Below the pieces are notes generated by a model. That model made no database searches. It was given only the letters and a program-made list of their open reading frames with translations, and was not told the DNA's origin. Shown piece by piece: positions 33,247 through 44,473 of a stretch of DNA of 64,000 bases (positions are counted from its first letter, which is position 1; the number at the start of each line of letters is the position of its first letter). Location of the stretch: assembly GCF_964204645.1 (NCBI RefSeq), contig NC_134028.1:12071001-12135000 (forward strand). The letters run 5' to 3'. Source of the DNA: Tubulanus polymorphus. Taxonomy: Eukaryota > Nemertea > Palaeonemertea > Tubulaniformes > Tubulanidae. A program made the translations under genes and the position numbers.

Positions 33247-33380
33247 AACGCAGTGGCGCTAGCAGTTGGTACTGAGGCATCATCATGATAAGGCATGTGA
33301 ACACAGTGGCGCTAGCAGTCAGTACTGAGGCATGATATGTTAAGGCAAGCGAACACAGTGGCGCTAGCAGTCGGTACTCG
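33247..33380. repeat. 54-bp tandem repeat, 2.5 copies
   Basis: ACACAGTGGCGCTAGCAGTC and GTACTGAGGCAT repeat at a spacing of 54 bp (about 33247, 33301, 33355). It is subterminal in the hAT element. Confidence 0.8.
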
Positions 33381-33823
33381 GGAATTCTTATTTCAACGCC
33401 AGTGCGGTCCATTGCTAATAGGATAACGATTCTCATTTCCTCGGCTTAGAAAAGGGGGCCTTTGAATTATTAAGTAATGGATTCTGAAATTCACTCCTGG
33501 ACACAAACCAATAACACAATGATAATCCGATAAGGGTATCTTTTTTAGTTTTATTATTTCAACACACAAGAAGAGATATTAAACTATTTAATTTGCCATA
33601 TTATACAGTTTTATAATCACACGGGATCCAGATCACGCAGGAATCAGTTTAACCGTAAACTTTCAAACAATTTAGATTAAACTCGTTTAAGAGTCCAGTT
33701 TAACCATCTCTCGTTCTGAAACTATTTTCACTTACAACGGAAAATGATAGTTCTAACAAAACAAACACAAAATATAGCCATGAATTACAGGTTAAGGACA
33801 AAGAATATAAGCCGAGCAAAAAT

Positions 33824-35098
33824 TCAATTTCTACTGTACCGCCGACGCTTCTCTGCTAATTTCTGAAGAATCTCATTTCGATCGGCCCTTTTGGCTTTGG
33901 CCTGGGCGGCTGCTGCATGAACGATCCTAGCTCTTTTCGCCGTCTCGATATTTGTTTCTCTTGCTTTTCGTTTTGAGATTGTTTCAGTTTTCCGTGCTTG
34001 GATCGCTTTTAAATGAGATTCCCGCTTTTCTTTTCTTTCTTCGAGTTCTTGCTTATAAACTTGTGCAGCTGAAGCCATGTTTACGTTCAAACCCGTGGGA
34101 CGGATGGGATCGCGGCGAATGTCATTTCTATTGAAAAAATCCACAGCCGACTTCCCAGCCAACGAATACTTCACTGTCTGTAAGGCACTGTATGTTGATA
34201 TATTCAACCGGTTGGATGTAGTCTCCACAATATTCGACATTTCGCTGAATGAACTTTCAACTAGTGGGCATGTGAAGCAACTTAGGAGCGCACATACCAT
34301 TTTTGAAAGATTAGGATATGCTTTAGCCACGTGCGACCACCATTCGTCTATAGGCACCGGTATTGACGCATCCGAAAGCTTCTGGGAACGTCTTGTCAGC
34401 CGTGTAACGGTGTACCTCAAGTTGGTAGCTATCAACCTCATCTGAATTCAGATCATGTGTTGCTATATTTGGCAAATCCTTTAGATATTTCAAGGTCAAG
34501 GTATGACCGCGACATGCTAGATCAATTGCATCTATACGTAACAGTGTCTTACTGTTAAGCGGTAGTTTCTTTGCCAAATATTTAGCACAAGAGATGTAGG
34601 CCTTTCTGACTTTGTCGTAAAATTCATTGACAAGTGGATCTTTTGGATTCTCACTGTTAAGTTTTGAGGCTTTGTCTCCAACAAACATTTCACTCGGTTT
34701 CATCTTACAAAGATCAGTATCGAATATCATATCACTAACTAATTTTCGATCATCGGCAGGGATCTTCTCAGGCCGAATAAAGCAACAGAGAAATTCCCGG
34801 AATACACTGACTTGTTCATCAATAAGCTTATGTATCAACGGCTCTCGCTTTTGAACTTTCAGAACGTATTTTTTCAGGACAGGCAAAACTGAAATCAGGA
34901 AATTCAGGTACATAACTGTCCGTTTTCGGTCGACAAACAATCGATCGGTAATTCGATTTTTTCTCGCTTTTCCGTCCTCAGTAAGTTTCTTGTTTTTTAC
35001 AGTTGACTGTATCTCTTTAATGCGATCTCGTGCAGGTTCTGAAATACCCAAGCGCCGATAAATTTCTACACAACGGGCCAGATATAACGCGATCACCT
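33824..35098 (-). pseudogene. hAT transposase, C-terminal part
   Basis: The minus-strand frame 34323-35096 includes YLARCVEIYRRLGISEPA and lysine-rich helical segments. The frame 33824-34441 includes IDEWWSHVAKAYPNLS (about 34351 downward), then the hAT dimerisation block CPLVESSFSEMSNIVETTSN and ALQTVKYSL. It ends in a basic tail. The two frames overlap, so a single-base shift lies between about 34441 and 34351. Another shift lies near 35100 in a run of seven T (minus strand), where the frame passes to the 35017-35319 segment. The protein is of the larger hAT type with an N-terminal BED-like finger. Confidence 0.8.
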
Positions 35099-35319
35099 GG
35101 ATTAAAAAAACTGAAGTAGAACACTGTGTAGGCTTCTAACTTACGTTCTAAATCAACAGCAGCATTGTGCAAAGACAGCCACCTGGTAACAACATATCTT
35201 TCGGGCATCATGAAGTTAAATCCTAACAAAGAACATATTTCATGACGGTAATCATCGCGCAAGTCAGGTGACCATTTCAAATCATTGTACAGATCTGAAA
35301 TTAGCTTTTCGATCACTTT
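35017..35319 (-). pseudogene. hAT transposase, central part
   Basis: The minus-strand frame reads KVIEKLISDLYNDLKWSPDL, then ERYVVTRWLSLHNAAVDLER, the region before the insertion domain in hAT transposases (the TRWLSLH block). It begins exactly at the edge of the nested element: the base before 35320 is the last of the duplicated CACTTT. The frame on the other side of the insertion (36526 upward) ends with the matching codons. Confidence 0.8.
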
Positions 35320-36525
35320 CAGGGCTGCCAACCTTTCAAAATTCCATTTAGGGATGAATGGCAGATTAATTAGGAATATTGAAGGTTTCAATAGGAATAT
35401 ATCGAAACCGAAGAAATTGTGACTTTTCCAAGTAGGAATATTTTGCTTTCAATTAGGAATACCTTTCACGTGTAATATATGAAAGCTGGATATGAAAATA
35501 TGGAATTATTAGCAAAATAAAAAATCAGCAAATTCTACAGAATGTATTTTTTCTTTATTATTTTATGAAAGATAAAAATCAACAGTGTTTATCAAAAATA
35601 TACAATAGACTAAAAAATAAGAACATAAAACTGGCATAAATTGTCAAACGAATTACATAACACTATACAGCTGTCATGCGAATATATCCATTTCCAGCAT
35701 CAATTCCACGATACTGTCCAAGAGAGACTCCACGTACAGAACTGAAAGATACAAACAGTAAAAAGTCTCTAAATCTACATGCTACTCGATGGTGCTGCCA
35801 TCTGCCAAATATGCGAACTAAAAGTTTACTTTGAGATGCACTGCTCAAAAGCATCTTAAATTATCTTTTTAAATCAAACTAACACAAGAGTGACAACATT
35901 AAGGTTCAAACTAGCAAAGCAATTGCTTACCGAAACATTTCAAAGAGTCCACACGTTGAAATCTAACCCGGATCTTCGAATGCTAATCGCGCTGCGAAAA
36001 CGAGCTAATTACCGCAGTAAACTGATTCTTCTCCGAAACGATGCGGAGCAATTTGACAATAACAATCACATTTTGCCACATGTCATAATATTTTCACAAA
36101 AATGATTGAAAACAACGTATTTTAAAACGAATGAACTTTATTTTTATTCTTGAAACAAATTAAAAAGCTGCTCTCCTACTACGAAATAATCGTACGCCAT
36201 GCGTAGATAAAATCAATAACACAGCTACTCTCATACACACACACGCACGCACGCGCGCGCTAGTAAGCGCTGTTTATCGCCTGACCCACGTACACAGTAT
36301 ATAGCCACGCACTCATCCACCGCGGGCGTGCATATAAATTCCCCACCTATTCAATTCTGTTCTACCAAATCACCATATTGTGTAACAACGCGCTGGCGGG
36401 TGGAAAATCGGACATCGCCGAAAAAGAAAAAAAAAGTCGGAATTTTGTATACCCGATCGTATCATCGGAATTTCTTCACGCAAATCGGGAGGATTCCGAA
36501 TAATTCGGGAGGGTTGGCAGCCCTG
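35320..36525. mobile_element. Nested hAT-type MITE
   Basis: The ends are CAGGGCTGCCAACC (35320-35333) and its reverse complement GGTTGGCAGCCCTG (36512-36525). The 6-bp CACTTT flanks both sides (35314-35319 and 36526-36531). The interior is AT-rich, with GGAATA-rich sequence near the left end and a (CA)n/(CG)n microsatellite near 36235-36260. It has no transposase. It sits inside the transposase coding sequence of the outer hAT. Confidence 0.85.
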
Positions 36526-36745
36526 CACTTTATCAAAACAATTGGTAAACTGTTTTGACGAATTGTGTACGTGGTGCGCCGAGTCGCCGTCGATGTTTAG
36601 AAGGTGAGGGACCTTATCACGCAACCTGGTCTCGAACCCGGATCTGCAGCCACGCATGACATTACATGAATCAACAAGAACGGACATTAAATGATCATAA
36701 GATATCTACCGTCGGTCCAACTCGCCAATGACCTTGTTAAAAATA
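36526..36745 (-). pseudogene. hAT transposase, segment between two insertions
   Basis: The minus-strand frame includes MSVLVDSCNVMRGCRSGFET, then LLNIDGDSAHHVHNSSKQFT, the block leading to the C/D-C-H motif of BED-type hAT transposases. It ends at the nested hAT MITE. Its upstream part (near 36710) has one in-frame TAG in the minus sense. Its other edge is the TA target of the pogo-type element. Confidence 0.8.
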
Positions 36746-37583
36746 CAGTCAAACCCGCTTTATTCGGATCACTCGGGACCGCTAAAATTCGTCCGAGTTA
36801 TGTGAAATCCGAATTAAATAAATATCCTTTTGTGTAGCAATTTACCATGCCTCTACCACTGAAAATGACAACAATGAGTGTTGCATTTTAAATCGAAACA
36901 AAAATATCAATTATTATTGAATGTACATGTATTTTACATGGTATCATGAATAAACTATACGCCATCGCAATATAAACAGTCTCAGTTTTTTTTTTACAAA
37001 GAAGGCAGAAATCAATGTCTGCTTGGCGCGTTTCGGGACGTCCCGTCGAAGAAAGTTCTCATATGTCCGAGAGAAAACGGATACTCCATCAACAAATTTC
37101 TCGTCGGTAGACTTGGCCAGTGCAAATCTGTTTAGAACATCCAAAGCCCCATGAACGTCGGTGACTGTCGGGTTGGGCTTTAATATTACAGCACACTGTA
37201 AGGCCTACTATCGCAACAATCGATACCGTTAGCCTATTCTAATAGACTGTTGCCCGATCGTATACTGTATATAGCGACGCGTAATGCAGCACATCAGTAT
37301 GACTATCGAGCGTGGATTGCATCATGTCGCGTCGCACGGCACTGTCGCTGTGCTCTGTTCAATATCAATATTTATCATCCGAATAAAGTGGTAAGATTTC
37401 AAAGGATATGGACAAATGGGACTTGAAAATTCATCCGGAATAGCCGAAAATCCGAATAATACGAACCAAATTAAGTGACATTTTTGTAAGGTATTATAAT
37501 AAGAAACTGAAGGGACTTTTAAAAATCATCCGAGATACATCAAAATCCGAGTAAAACCGATCCGAATAAAGCGGGTTTGACTG
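36746..37583 (-). mobile_element. Nested Tigger/pogo-like element with transposase tail
   Basis: Inverted ends CAGTCAAACCCGCTTTATTC (36746 onward) and GAATAAAGCGGGTTTGACTG (to 37583), about 25 bp, with TA on each side (36744-36745, 37584-37585). The minus-strand frame at about 37194-36944 reads TVTDVHGALDVLNRFALAKS and ends RAKQTLISAFF. That resembles the C-terminal tail of pogo/Tigger transposases, which end in a KQT.I..FF motif. The DDE core is absent, so this is an internally deleted copy. Confidence 0.8.
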
Positions 37584-38070
37584 TACTTTCACTTTTAGCC
37601 AAGATGACCTCAAGTGAAGAGACATGACGAAACACGATTTTTTTCTCGACGGGTGAATAAAAACTGGTGAGAATAGAAAGAACTTTTTTCAGACTTAAAC
37701 TTGTTGCTTCATCGATGTTGAGAGAGAAGAAGTTCTCATTTAGTTCTTCATTTAACTGATCTGAAAATGTCTTGGCCAAGCCATGTTTCATTTTGTACGA
37801 TGCTGTAACTCTGGACATTTGTAAGTGCGACAGGGCATTTCTGTCTTTACATAAGGCTTTAATCAGATCTATCACATCCGGAACAATGCTAAATGACATG
37901 TTTTTGTCGGCAATGAATGCAAGCAGCATAGCCTCAGAATGAAGAACCCGGTCCTGCACTGGAATGAAAGGTTCAACTTTCGGACGACTGCTCTCATTTA
38001 CAGTGGATGGTGAATCTTTAAATGCTTGCCAAAGACCATACGGTGTCTCCTGTTGTGATGTTGAATCACC
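37584..38070 (-). pseudogene. hAT transposase, first catalytic exon
   Basis: The exon starts at a good acceptor (TTTACCTTGCAG, just right of 38070). The minus-strand frame includes SHLQMSRVTASYKMKHGLAK, then ENFFSLNIDEATSLSLKKVL, where the D of NIDEATS (codon near 37713) is the expected first catalytic aspartate. The frame continues VLSILTSFYSP and IVFRHVSSLEV before the pogo insertion. Confidence 0.8.
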
Positions 38071-38269
38071 CTGCAAGGTAAACATTGAAGACTCAATCGA
38101 TTGTCCGTTTTTATTTGTTCTTAGACCGAATGTCTAGGCCTCAAATTATTTGATCTAATTTCATATCTAAAAGCTGCAAATAAAATTCTGCAGCCGGGAT
38201 TCCTGCAGAAATTTTTTCCACAGAACAAACTAAGGTACCGACTGGGTAAAATTTTTGGTTCAAAAACAA

Positions 38270-38430
38270 AGGAGTCTACACCATAGTTTATTTCGCTGTT
38301 GCACCAGATGCATAATGCTCTTCCAGCAACGCTGATTTTTCTTATACATTCAGCGAGGGTAACATCGTCGATAACGTTCTCTAACCAATTCCATTTCCAC
38401 GGATTTTTTAATAATTTATCAACCCCCCTG
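38270..38430 (-). pseudogene. hAT transposase, BED-like zinc-finger exon
   Basis: The minus-strand frame contains KNPWKWNWLENVIDD, then ISVAGRALCIWCNSEINYG, the CxxC half of the BED-type finger usual at the start of this hAT group. The His half is not in this frame after NYG; it may be in another exon or lost. A start methionine is not evident before the element end at 38514. Confidence 0.65.
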
Positions 38431-38744
38431 ATGGGTCTACAGAAGAGCAAGAATGATAAGAATGATAAAAATGGGCCCTTGTCCGCGGAAATCCGCGGAA
38501 GATTTTCATCCCTGTAAAATTCATCTTGATTCAGATTTGGCAACTGACAGCTTCTAAAAGAAATGTTTAACTTGATACTGTAATAATGGTCTCTTGAACC
38601 AGCAGAGTGTCTAAATGTACTGTCTATTCTATTTGAAACTTAAAATTAGTTACTAGGTAACTTCAATAGATAATTGAATTGAACCTAAATGCACATGTAC
38701 CTATCATTCGTTCAAAAGAGGAATGCTCGGAGAACACCAGGTCT

Positions 38745-40945
38745 GAGTCCAAGACTTCACGAGTCCGGCGTTCGTGAGTCCGACAGGTTTACGAGCATTT
38801 GTTTGTTGTTTACCTCTTTATTGTTGTTATCTTGTTATACCGGTTATCTTATTTAAGTATATTGCTGATCTGTTCATGTAACCAAAGGCGTCAATAAATA
38901 ATATTTTTGAACTGATCAAATTTGTAAATCAGGGTCACTGACTCGCGGGTGGCTATATTTAGACAATTCAGCTTCAGAGACAAAAGAAACAACAGAAAAG
39001 TATCAGGTGATTATCGATAGCCTACTACGGAACACATAGTTGACAGTGTTAGGCCTGTGCCAGTTGGTGCGTACAGGCACTAAAATGATCTGGTTGGTCA
39101 GTTGGTTCGGTTGTGAAGTGTGGAAACTAAGAAAGCCTACAGGTATTTATTTGTCTATCTTGTTGATCTTGATCTTGGGCCTATCATAGTAGCCAATACC
39201 ATTTTAAGTACGAAGTTGGGAGTTGTTATCGATATGTGACTGTACAGTGATCTCTACAGGTTAACAGTACGTGAGTTCCCTACAGTGAGTCCCTATAACC
39301 TACGTATGCACATGCGTAAAAGAATAGGGTCTGGGTTAGGTGAGGCTATATGTAAATTAACTTTCATCAACCTTGCAGTTGCGTTCTATGGCTCAGTTGG
39401 TAAATCACTGGACTACTGCTGGATTTTTTTTCGTTTGGTTTAGAATCCCAGTATTGCAGGTTTGAGCGCCAACGTTCTAGCATACGGCTAACCAGTAGAA
39501 ATCACCGTACTGTCACGTACGGGTAACAACAGTGTTTTAAGTAATAAGTGAGTACGATAAGCCTACCATGCCTACGTACTACAAACACAACTTTTTCCCT
39601 CTGGTCGACCCTACACTGATGTTACTATAACTGGATACATAACTATCACATGTATAGGATTTGGTCAGGACTAGCCTTAAGTCTAATTCAGTCTATGCAT
39701 TATTCACTCGATATTGTAAAAACAATATGGTGAAGTATTCACACGCAGAAAGGTTAATTGATTTGAGCTATGTGATTAAATTTGGCCAGGCCTTCTCTGA
39801 CCTGCTGACATTTATATTCAAGCCTAGATCCAAAACCTTCATGCGGTCACAGCTTGTATACCAGAAATCATGATGTAGGCCTGTACATTTCGCTGCACGT
39901 AGGTTTGGTATACCGATTTCTCCTAAACTGTTAAGTGTACAGTACACATCAAACCAATGGGAATAGGGCATATTGATTGGGCTTATTATTTCCTGCTTTA
40001 GAATATTGAAATAAGCCTAACGTTCATTCAAATATCCAACATCAGTGAAAGTTTGAATACTGTATACAAGTACTGTTTACAACATAGGTTTTCATGTTCT
40101 ATGAATATTTTCCAGTTCAAATGGGTTTATGCGTTTAAGGGCAGTCAACACCAAGAACTCTCTTCGACGGATGTTGCATCATATGAAAGATCTGATTCTT
40201 TCAACTCAAGCAAAGTGATTCAACACGATCAATATAACACTGGAATAGGTTTGCAGTGTTGCTGGAATAGGTTTGCATGTACTTTTTAGCCAATTCCGAT
40301 TTGGTTGTAATTAAAACTCTGGAACTGTTATTGAGAAATACGCAAGACAAGTGGAAAGAACACAAGTTATGCTTGATTCTCATATTCAAATTTAAGTCAA
40401 ATTCAAATTTATTTTATTACATCATATTTACAAACACGTAACTAGTCGATAGATTTGATATTTACTCACATGTTGCCGGTATCAGTATAGAATCAGTATA
40501 GAATCAGTATAGAATTTGTAATCCACTCGATTGAATCTACACGACATTATATGTATTTATTCAAATATTTCAATAAAAAGATTAACTCCTTAAATCTATT
40601 CCAAATCATGATACATTCTTATCTGTAAGTTATCAACATATCGACTCAGCAGATTCTTAAGACGAGTCCTTTAGAACAGATCAATTTTTTAAGTGTGGTG
40701 ATAGTACATTATCATAAAGTTTGAATGCCAAAATAAATGCCTGGTCAAATAAATTCATATTTGTTGATTGTACGTCCGCGTAAGTTTGGTTTCAAAGTTG
40801 AATCACATTTGACGTTTACCAGTGGTTGCATTAGGTTCGAACCTGTCAATGCATTTTGTTCTATGTATCGGTACTTAAATTTTCTACAATTCCCATCACC
40901 TGAATGGCCTTGCAGAAAACCCATCATTGCTGCTTTGCAGCTATA
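38745..40945 (-). mobile_element. 2.2-kb inverted copy (copy B) of the 18140-20734 element
   Basis: It is the reverse complement of 18140-20670. Paired marks are GCAGAAAACCCATCATTGCT (40911 onward) with the start motif, GATTGTACGTCCGCGTAAG with CGCGGACGTACAATC, and the TAGGCCTGTGCCAGTTGGTG segment with CACCAACCGGCACAGGCCTA. ACAGGTTTACGAGCATTTG also pairs with AAATGCCCGTAAACCTGT. Divergence is moderate with several indels. The hairpin end present in copy A is missing here. Confidence 0.8.
39389..39449 (+). repeat. tRNA-like segment in copy B
   Basis: A box TGGCTCAGTTGG (39389-39400) and B-box-like GGTTTAGAATCCC (39437-39449). It is the counterpart of 19864-19928, kept on the opposite strand relative to the window. 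Confidence 0.55.
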
Positions 40946-41164
40946 TTTTATCGTCTTCTATTCCTATTCATGGACCCCAAACAGAGAGGAAATCATAAAT
41001 GAAATAGTAAGACAAAATATATTTTCGTTGCGTAGAAAAGGTGTGGAGATCTGTTGATCTCATGATGGAATATTTTGGATTAATATGTGTGAAATTTCCA
41101 TTTTCATTAGTTTTCATGCATTACATTTAAAATCCAGAATTTGAAATTAACGCTTGAAAAATAT

Positions 41165-41310
41165 CATTTACATGTGTGAATGTGAAAATTTACACGTGTG
41201 GCACGTGTGAATTTTCACATTTACACATGTGATTACTGCCAATTTCACATCATATGAAATAGTTTTTCACATGTGTGAAAAAAATTCACATGTGTAGTAT
41301 TTTCGTAAGG
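41165..41310. repeat. CACATGTG/CACGTGTG dyad cluster
   Basis: ACATGTGTGAATGTGAAAAT, GCACGTGTGAATTTTCACAT and TTTTTCACATGTGTGAAAAA form overlapping inverted repeats. They share the CACATGTG core with 31755-31995. Confidence 0.7.
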
Positions 41311-41805
41311 GCCCTCTGGTGGCAAGAACAAAGAATGTGGTGATCCCAACTCCATTTAATCAAAATCCAAATCATATATCCAGGGAGAAACACACTAGCT
41401 AATAGGATGGTAATATCAAAGCTGTGGGTAGTTGGGTGTTGAGGTGGGAAGTGTAGTGTGATCTGTGTGCATTTGTGGCCAGCACACAGATCACAATGAT
41501 CATAGTAAGTGTAGTAATATACGTCCAGGGAGAGGCAACATGTGAAATAAGTGGAAAATATCAATATTTCAAAATTTTTCATATGTTAACCACGGGTCCC
41601 GCGGTACGCTGATGAACACGTTGAAACACTAGATACACAAATAAAAATGCGAAAATGTTGTCGTGATTGATTTAATCATGTAGATACAAAATTGTAGTAA
41701 CAGTGGCCACAGGAATGAAAACGGCCCATATTGAAAAAGTCTGAAAATATTATTTAAACTAGGGATCCAGGGACACTTGGCAAGTGGTTTCACGTGCTCA
41801 ACAAT

Positions 41806-43060
41806 CTTAACAATTTCAATATTCAACGCGCCCTTGACCACATACAAAAACCAATGCCCTTGAAACTCACCACAATCATAGAACATTTCAGCAGCTACGA
41901 TTTTGTAATTGATTGTGATAATAAAAATATGCCTCATTACCAATTTGATATGGAAATACCATATTTTCCGATGTATAAGTCGAGTTTTTGAGACCAAAAA
42001 TCATGTCCAAAAAACGTAGGTCGACTTATACACCGGCTACACTTTCGATATCGTTTTAAACTGACAATGTTTAGAGTTCAAGGTCGCCATGATGAAATGG
42101 AATATTAATTTATGTTAGGCTACACTCATATACCAATTAGAATTTAGGATGTTGATAAAAATAGTTTCTTATAGTTTGGAAATGTTTCAAAATTAACTAA
42201 TGTTAAAAATCAAAAGAGAAAGAAAACCACGTATATTCATTGTACAGTGTTTATATAAGCCGCGATGTTGTGGCGGCGTGCCAATAATCAATACACAGTC
42301 AGTCTAATACTAGACTACAGGCGCGTGGCATTCAACGTATACATTACACATTCAACACGTGGATACAAACAATGAGCACTAATCCCGTAATTTAATATTA
42401 GAAACAACAGATCCCAATGATTTAATAATGCAGTGGTAAAGACTCTCAACTACTATGAGAATGACATCGGCACTGTTTTCAATTTGACATATGTAAACGC
42501 ATGAAGAAGCGACTCGACTTATACACCGACTTTAGACCTAGCACAACTTTTTAAACATGAAAATTTGACCCCGACTTATACACCGGGTCGACTTGTACAC
42601 CGGAAAATACGGTACTTAGTTATTCTACTATTCAACGCCCCCGGTGACCATATGCAAAACCCAATGATCTTGAACATCACCACAATCATAGAACATGTCA
42701 CGAGCTACAACTTTGCAATTGATTGGTAAAAAATACGCCTAGGTACCAATATAATAAGGAAATACAATGTTATTCTACTATTCAACGCCCTCTGGTGACC
42801 ATATGGAATAGCTAATGTCCTTAAAACTCCCCACAATCATAGAACATGTCATGAGCCACAACTTTGCAATTGATTGTGGTAACAAAAAATATGCATAGGT
42901 ACAAATATGATAAGTAATTGTATTTTTCAATGCCCCCTGGCGGCCATACACATAAAGCAATGACCTCAAAACTCACCAATACCATCATGTTATGAGCTAC
43001 AACTTTCCAACTGATTGTGGTAACACAATATGTTTAGGTATCAATATAATGTGGAACAAG
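41806..43060. repeat. Tandem repeat, about 150-bp unit, four copies, split by a MITE
   Basis: Units start near ATTCAACGCCCCCGGTGACC and contain ACCACAATCATAGAACATGT, GAGCTACAACTTTGCAATTG and ATATGCATAGGTACAAAT. Copies: 41806-41956, about 42616-42767, 42768-42921 and 42922-43060. The MITE at 41957-42614 separates the first from the rest. Confidence 0.85.
41957..42614. mobile_element. TA-flanked MITE related to 17110-17705
   Basis: The left end TACCATATTTTCCGATGTAT, AAGTCGA (41957 onward) mirrors the right end TCGACTTGTACACCGGAAAA, TACGGTA (to 42614). As in the 17-kb element, GACTTATACACCG-type motifs recur just inside both ends. The interior is about 600 bp and non-coding. TA duplicates at both edges. 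Confidence 0.8.
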
Positions 43061-44473
43061 AAAATTAATTTTAATAAATCATTTGACGCCTGCGAAAAAA
43101 TGTAGAATTTTCGGGATAAGCTAATGTGGAATTGCAAATTTGAAATCGAAGTTTTAAGAAATTTGGGGAATTATTAGATTTGGCGATTGGGTAGGTAATA
43201 AAGGTCTTCGACTGTTTAATCTTTTCATTGAAAATTGTCAATAATTGATAACTTGCGACCGACTTCATTCACTTTTGCCGCTAAGCTGGTCTGCAACTTC
43301 ATTGCCTCCATGGTTGAGGAAAGGGCTCTTCTGATGTCTGCGTCATAATTACTTTGGAGCATATCGTGTGTGTGGCCTAGTCAGCCAGCCCGGGGTTCCT
43401 GCTCGGTTTGGCTGTCACTCGATATCCTCTTGAGTAGGTTGAAGTAGACATTGTCATTTAAAATATTTTGTTTATGTTATTCTATGTGAATTACGCGTAT
43501 GTTGTATTTTCTTATTTTGAAATTTGTAACTTTATTGAATTTGGGAATTTAATATGTTATAATGATCAATAAAGAATTGAATTGTCACCTAATACACATG
43601 CCACCAGAGGACACGGAGCCGTATATGACAGCTATGCTATTATAAATTGCTAATCTCATGAAACCTGCATACCCCTTATATCGAACATATTTTCTAAAAC
43701 AATTGAATATTGAAATAATACGTTTACACATGTTTATATTGACCGCTTGTAGCCGCTGATGAAATTCAAGCCGGCCCTACACAGATCGTAGATAGCTTCG
43801 TCATTCCACCAGCATCCCCATGTCAGGGTGTTGCTTTTATATCGGTCTTCCAAATCGGGTATACATCCGCCATTATGACCGAATAATCCGATTTACTTAT
43901 CATTTCTATTTATGCCTGTTGCTTCTGATATAATCATACGTCCATTACTATTACAATAATGATATTCAATGCAATATAACATTTCAACGTTCAAATAGAG
44001 CTCATTATATAATCACAGGAAGCCATTCTACATCTTTGTCAATAATATTTTGCCAAATAGCTTGTATGTGTACGCATAGACCTGTGACGTTTTGCACATC
44101 GATTTACAGTTGTTGTTTGTAAAATGACGCTGAATGGTTAACATTGCTTAGGTTTCATAATGGTAACGTTTTATAAGGCGTCAAAAAACCTTTTCCCACC
44201 TAGGAAAGGGCGCATTGGTGACACCAAGGGTACTGATGACACCAAGATAGCCACCAATTAAGCCATAATTGGCTAATCAAAAATACCTGTCTCAGGTATT
44301 AAACAACCCTATACAATGAATGCCCATCACAAATTGCAATGAGAAATGGTAAACCAGTAGGAAGCTACAGGAGCTTAGGGCATTTGACATTTTTGGGCAC
44401 TATACAGGCCATAGGACGACCATCTTGAGCTGATGGGCCCTTGGGAGATTCAAATATAAACGAAAGATCAAGG
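43061..44473. other. KATNIP intron, possible LINE 3' tail near 43480-43580
   Basis: GTAACTTTATTGAATTTGGG and ATCAATAAAGAATTGAATTG look like the 3' end of a non-LTR retrotransposon ending in short ATTG repeats. No reverse transcriptase is attached. The rest shows nothing recognisable. Confidence 0.35.

Larger units (their letters stand above)
33104..38514 (-). mobile_element. hAT transposon with two nested insertions
   Basis: Both ends read inward CAGGGATGAAAA (33104-33115 and reverse complement at 38503-38514). The 6-bp flank TAAAAT is present on each side (33098-33103, 38515-38520), which I read as the target duplication. The interior encodes hAT transposase pieces in order on the minus strand. 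It is interrupted by a second hAT-ended element (35320-36525) and a pogo-type element (36746-37583). A 54-bp tandem repeat sits near the left end. The copy is inactive because of frameshifts and insertions. It lies in a KATNIP intron in the same orientation as the gene. Confidence 0.8.

Noticed and set aside
33824-38543. A domesticated hAT-derived host gene
   Set aside because: Terminal inverted repeats, target duplications, frameshifts and two nested insertions within the coding region show a dead transposon.
43225-43345. Minus-strand open stretch reading DADIRRALSSTMEAMKLQTS
   Set aside because: No clear splice sites and no family match; possibly decayed LINE-associated sequence next to the 43.5-kb tail.
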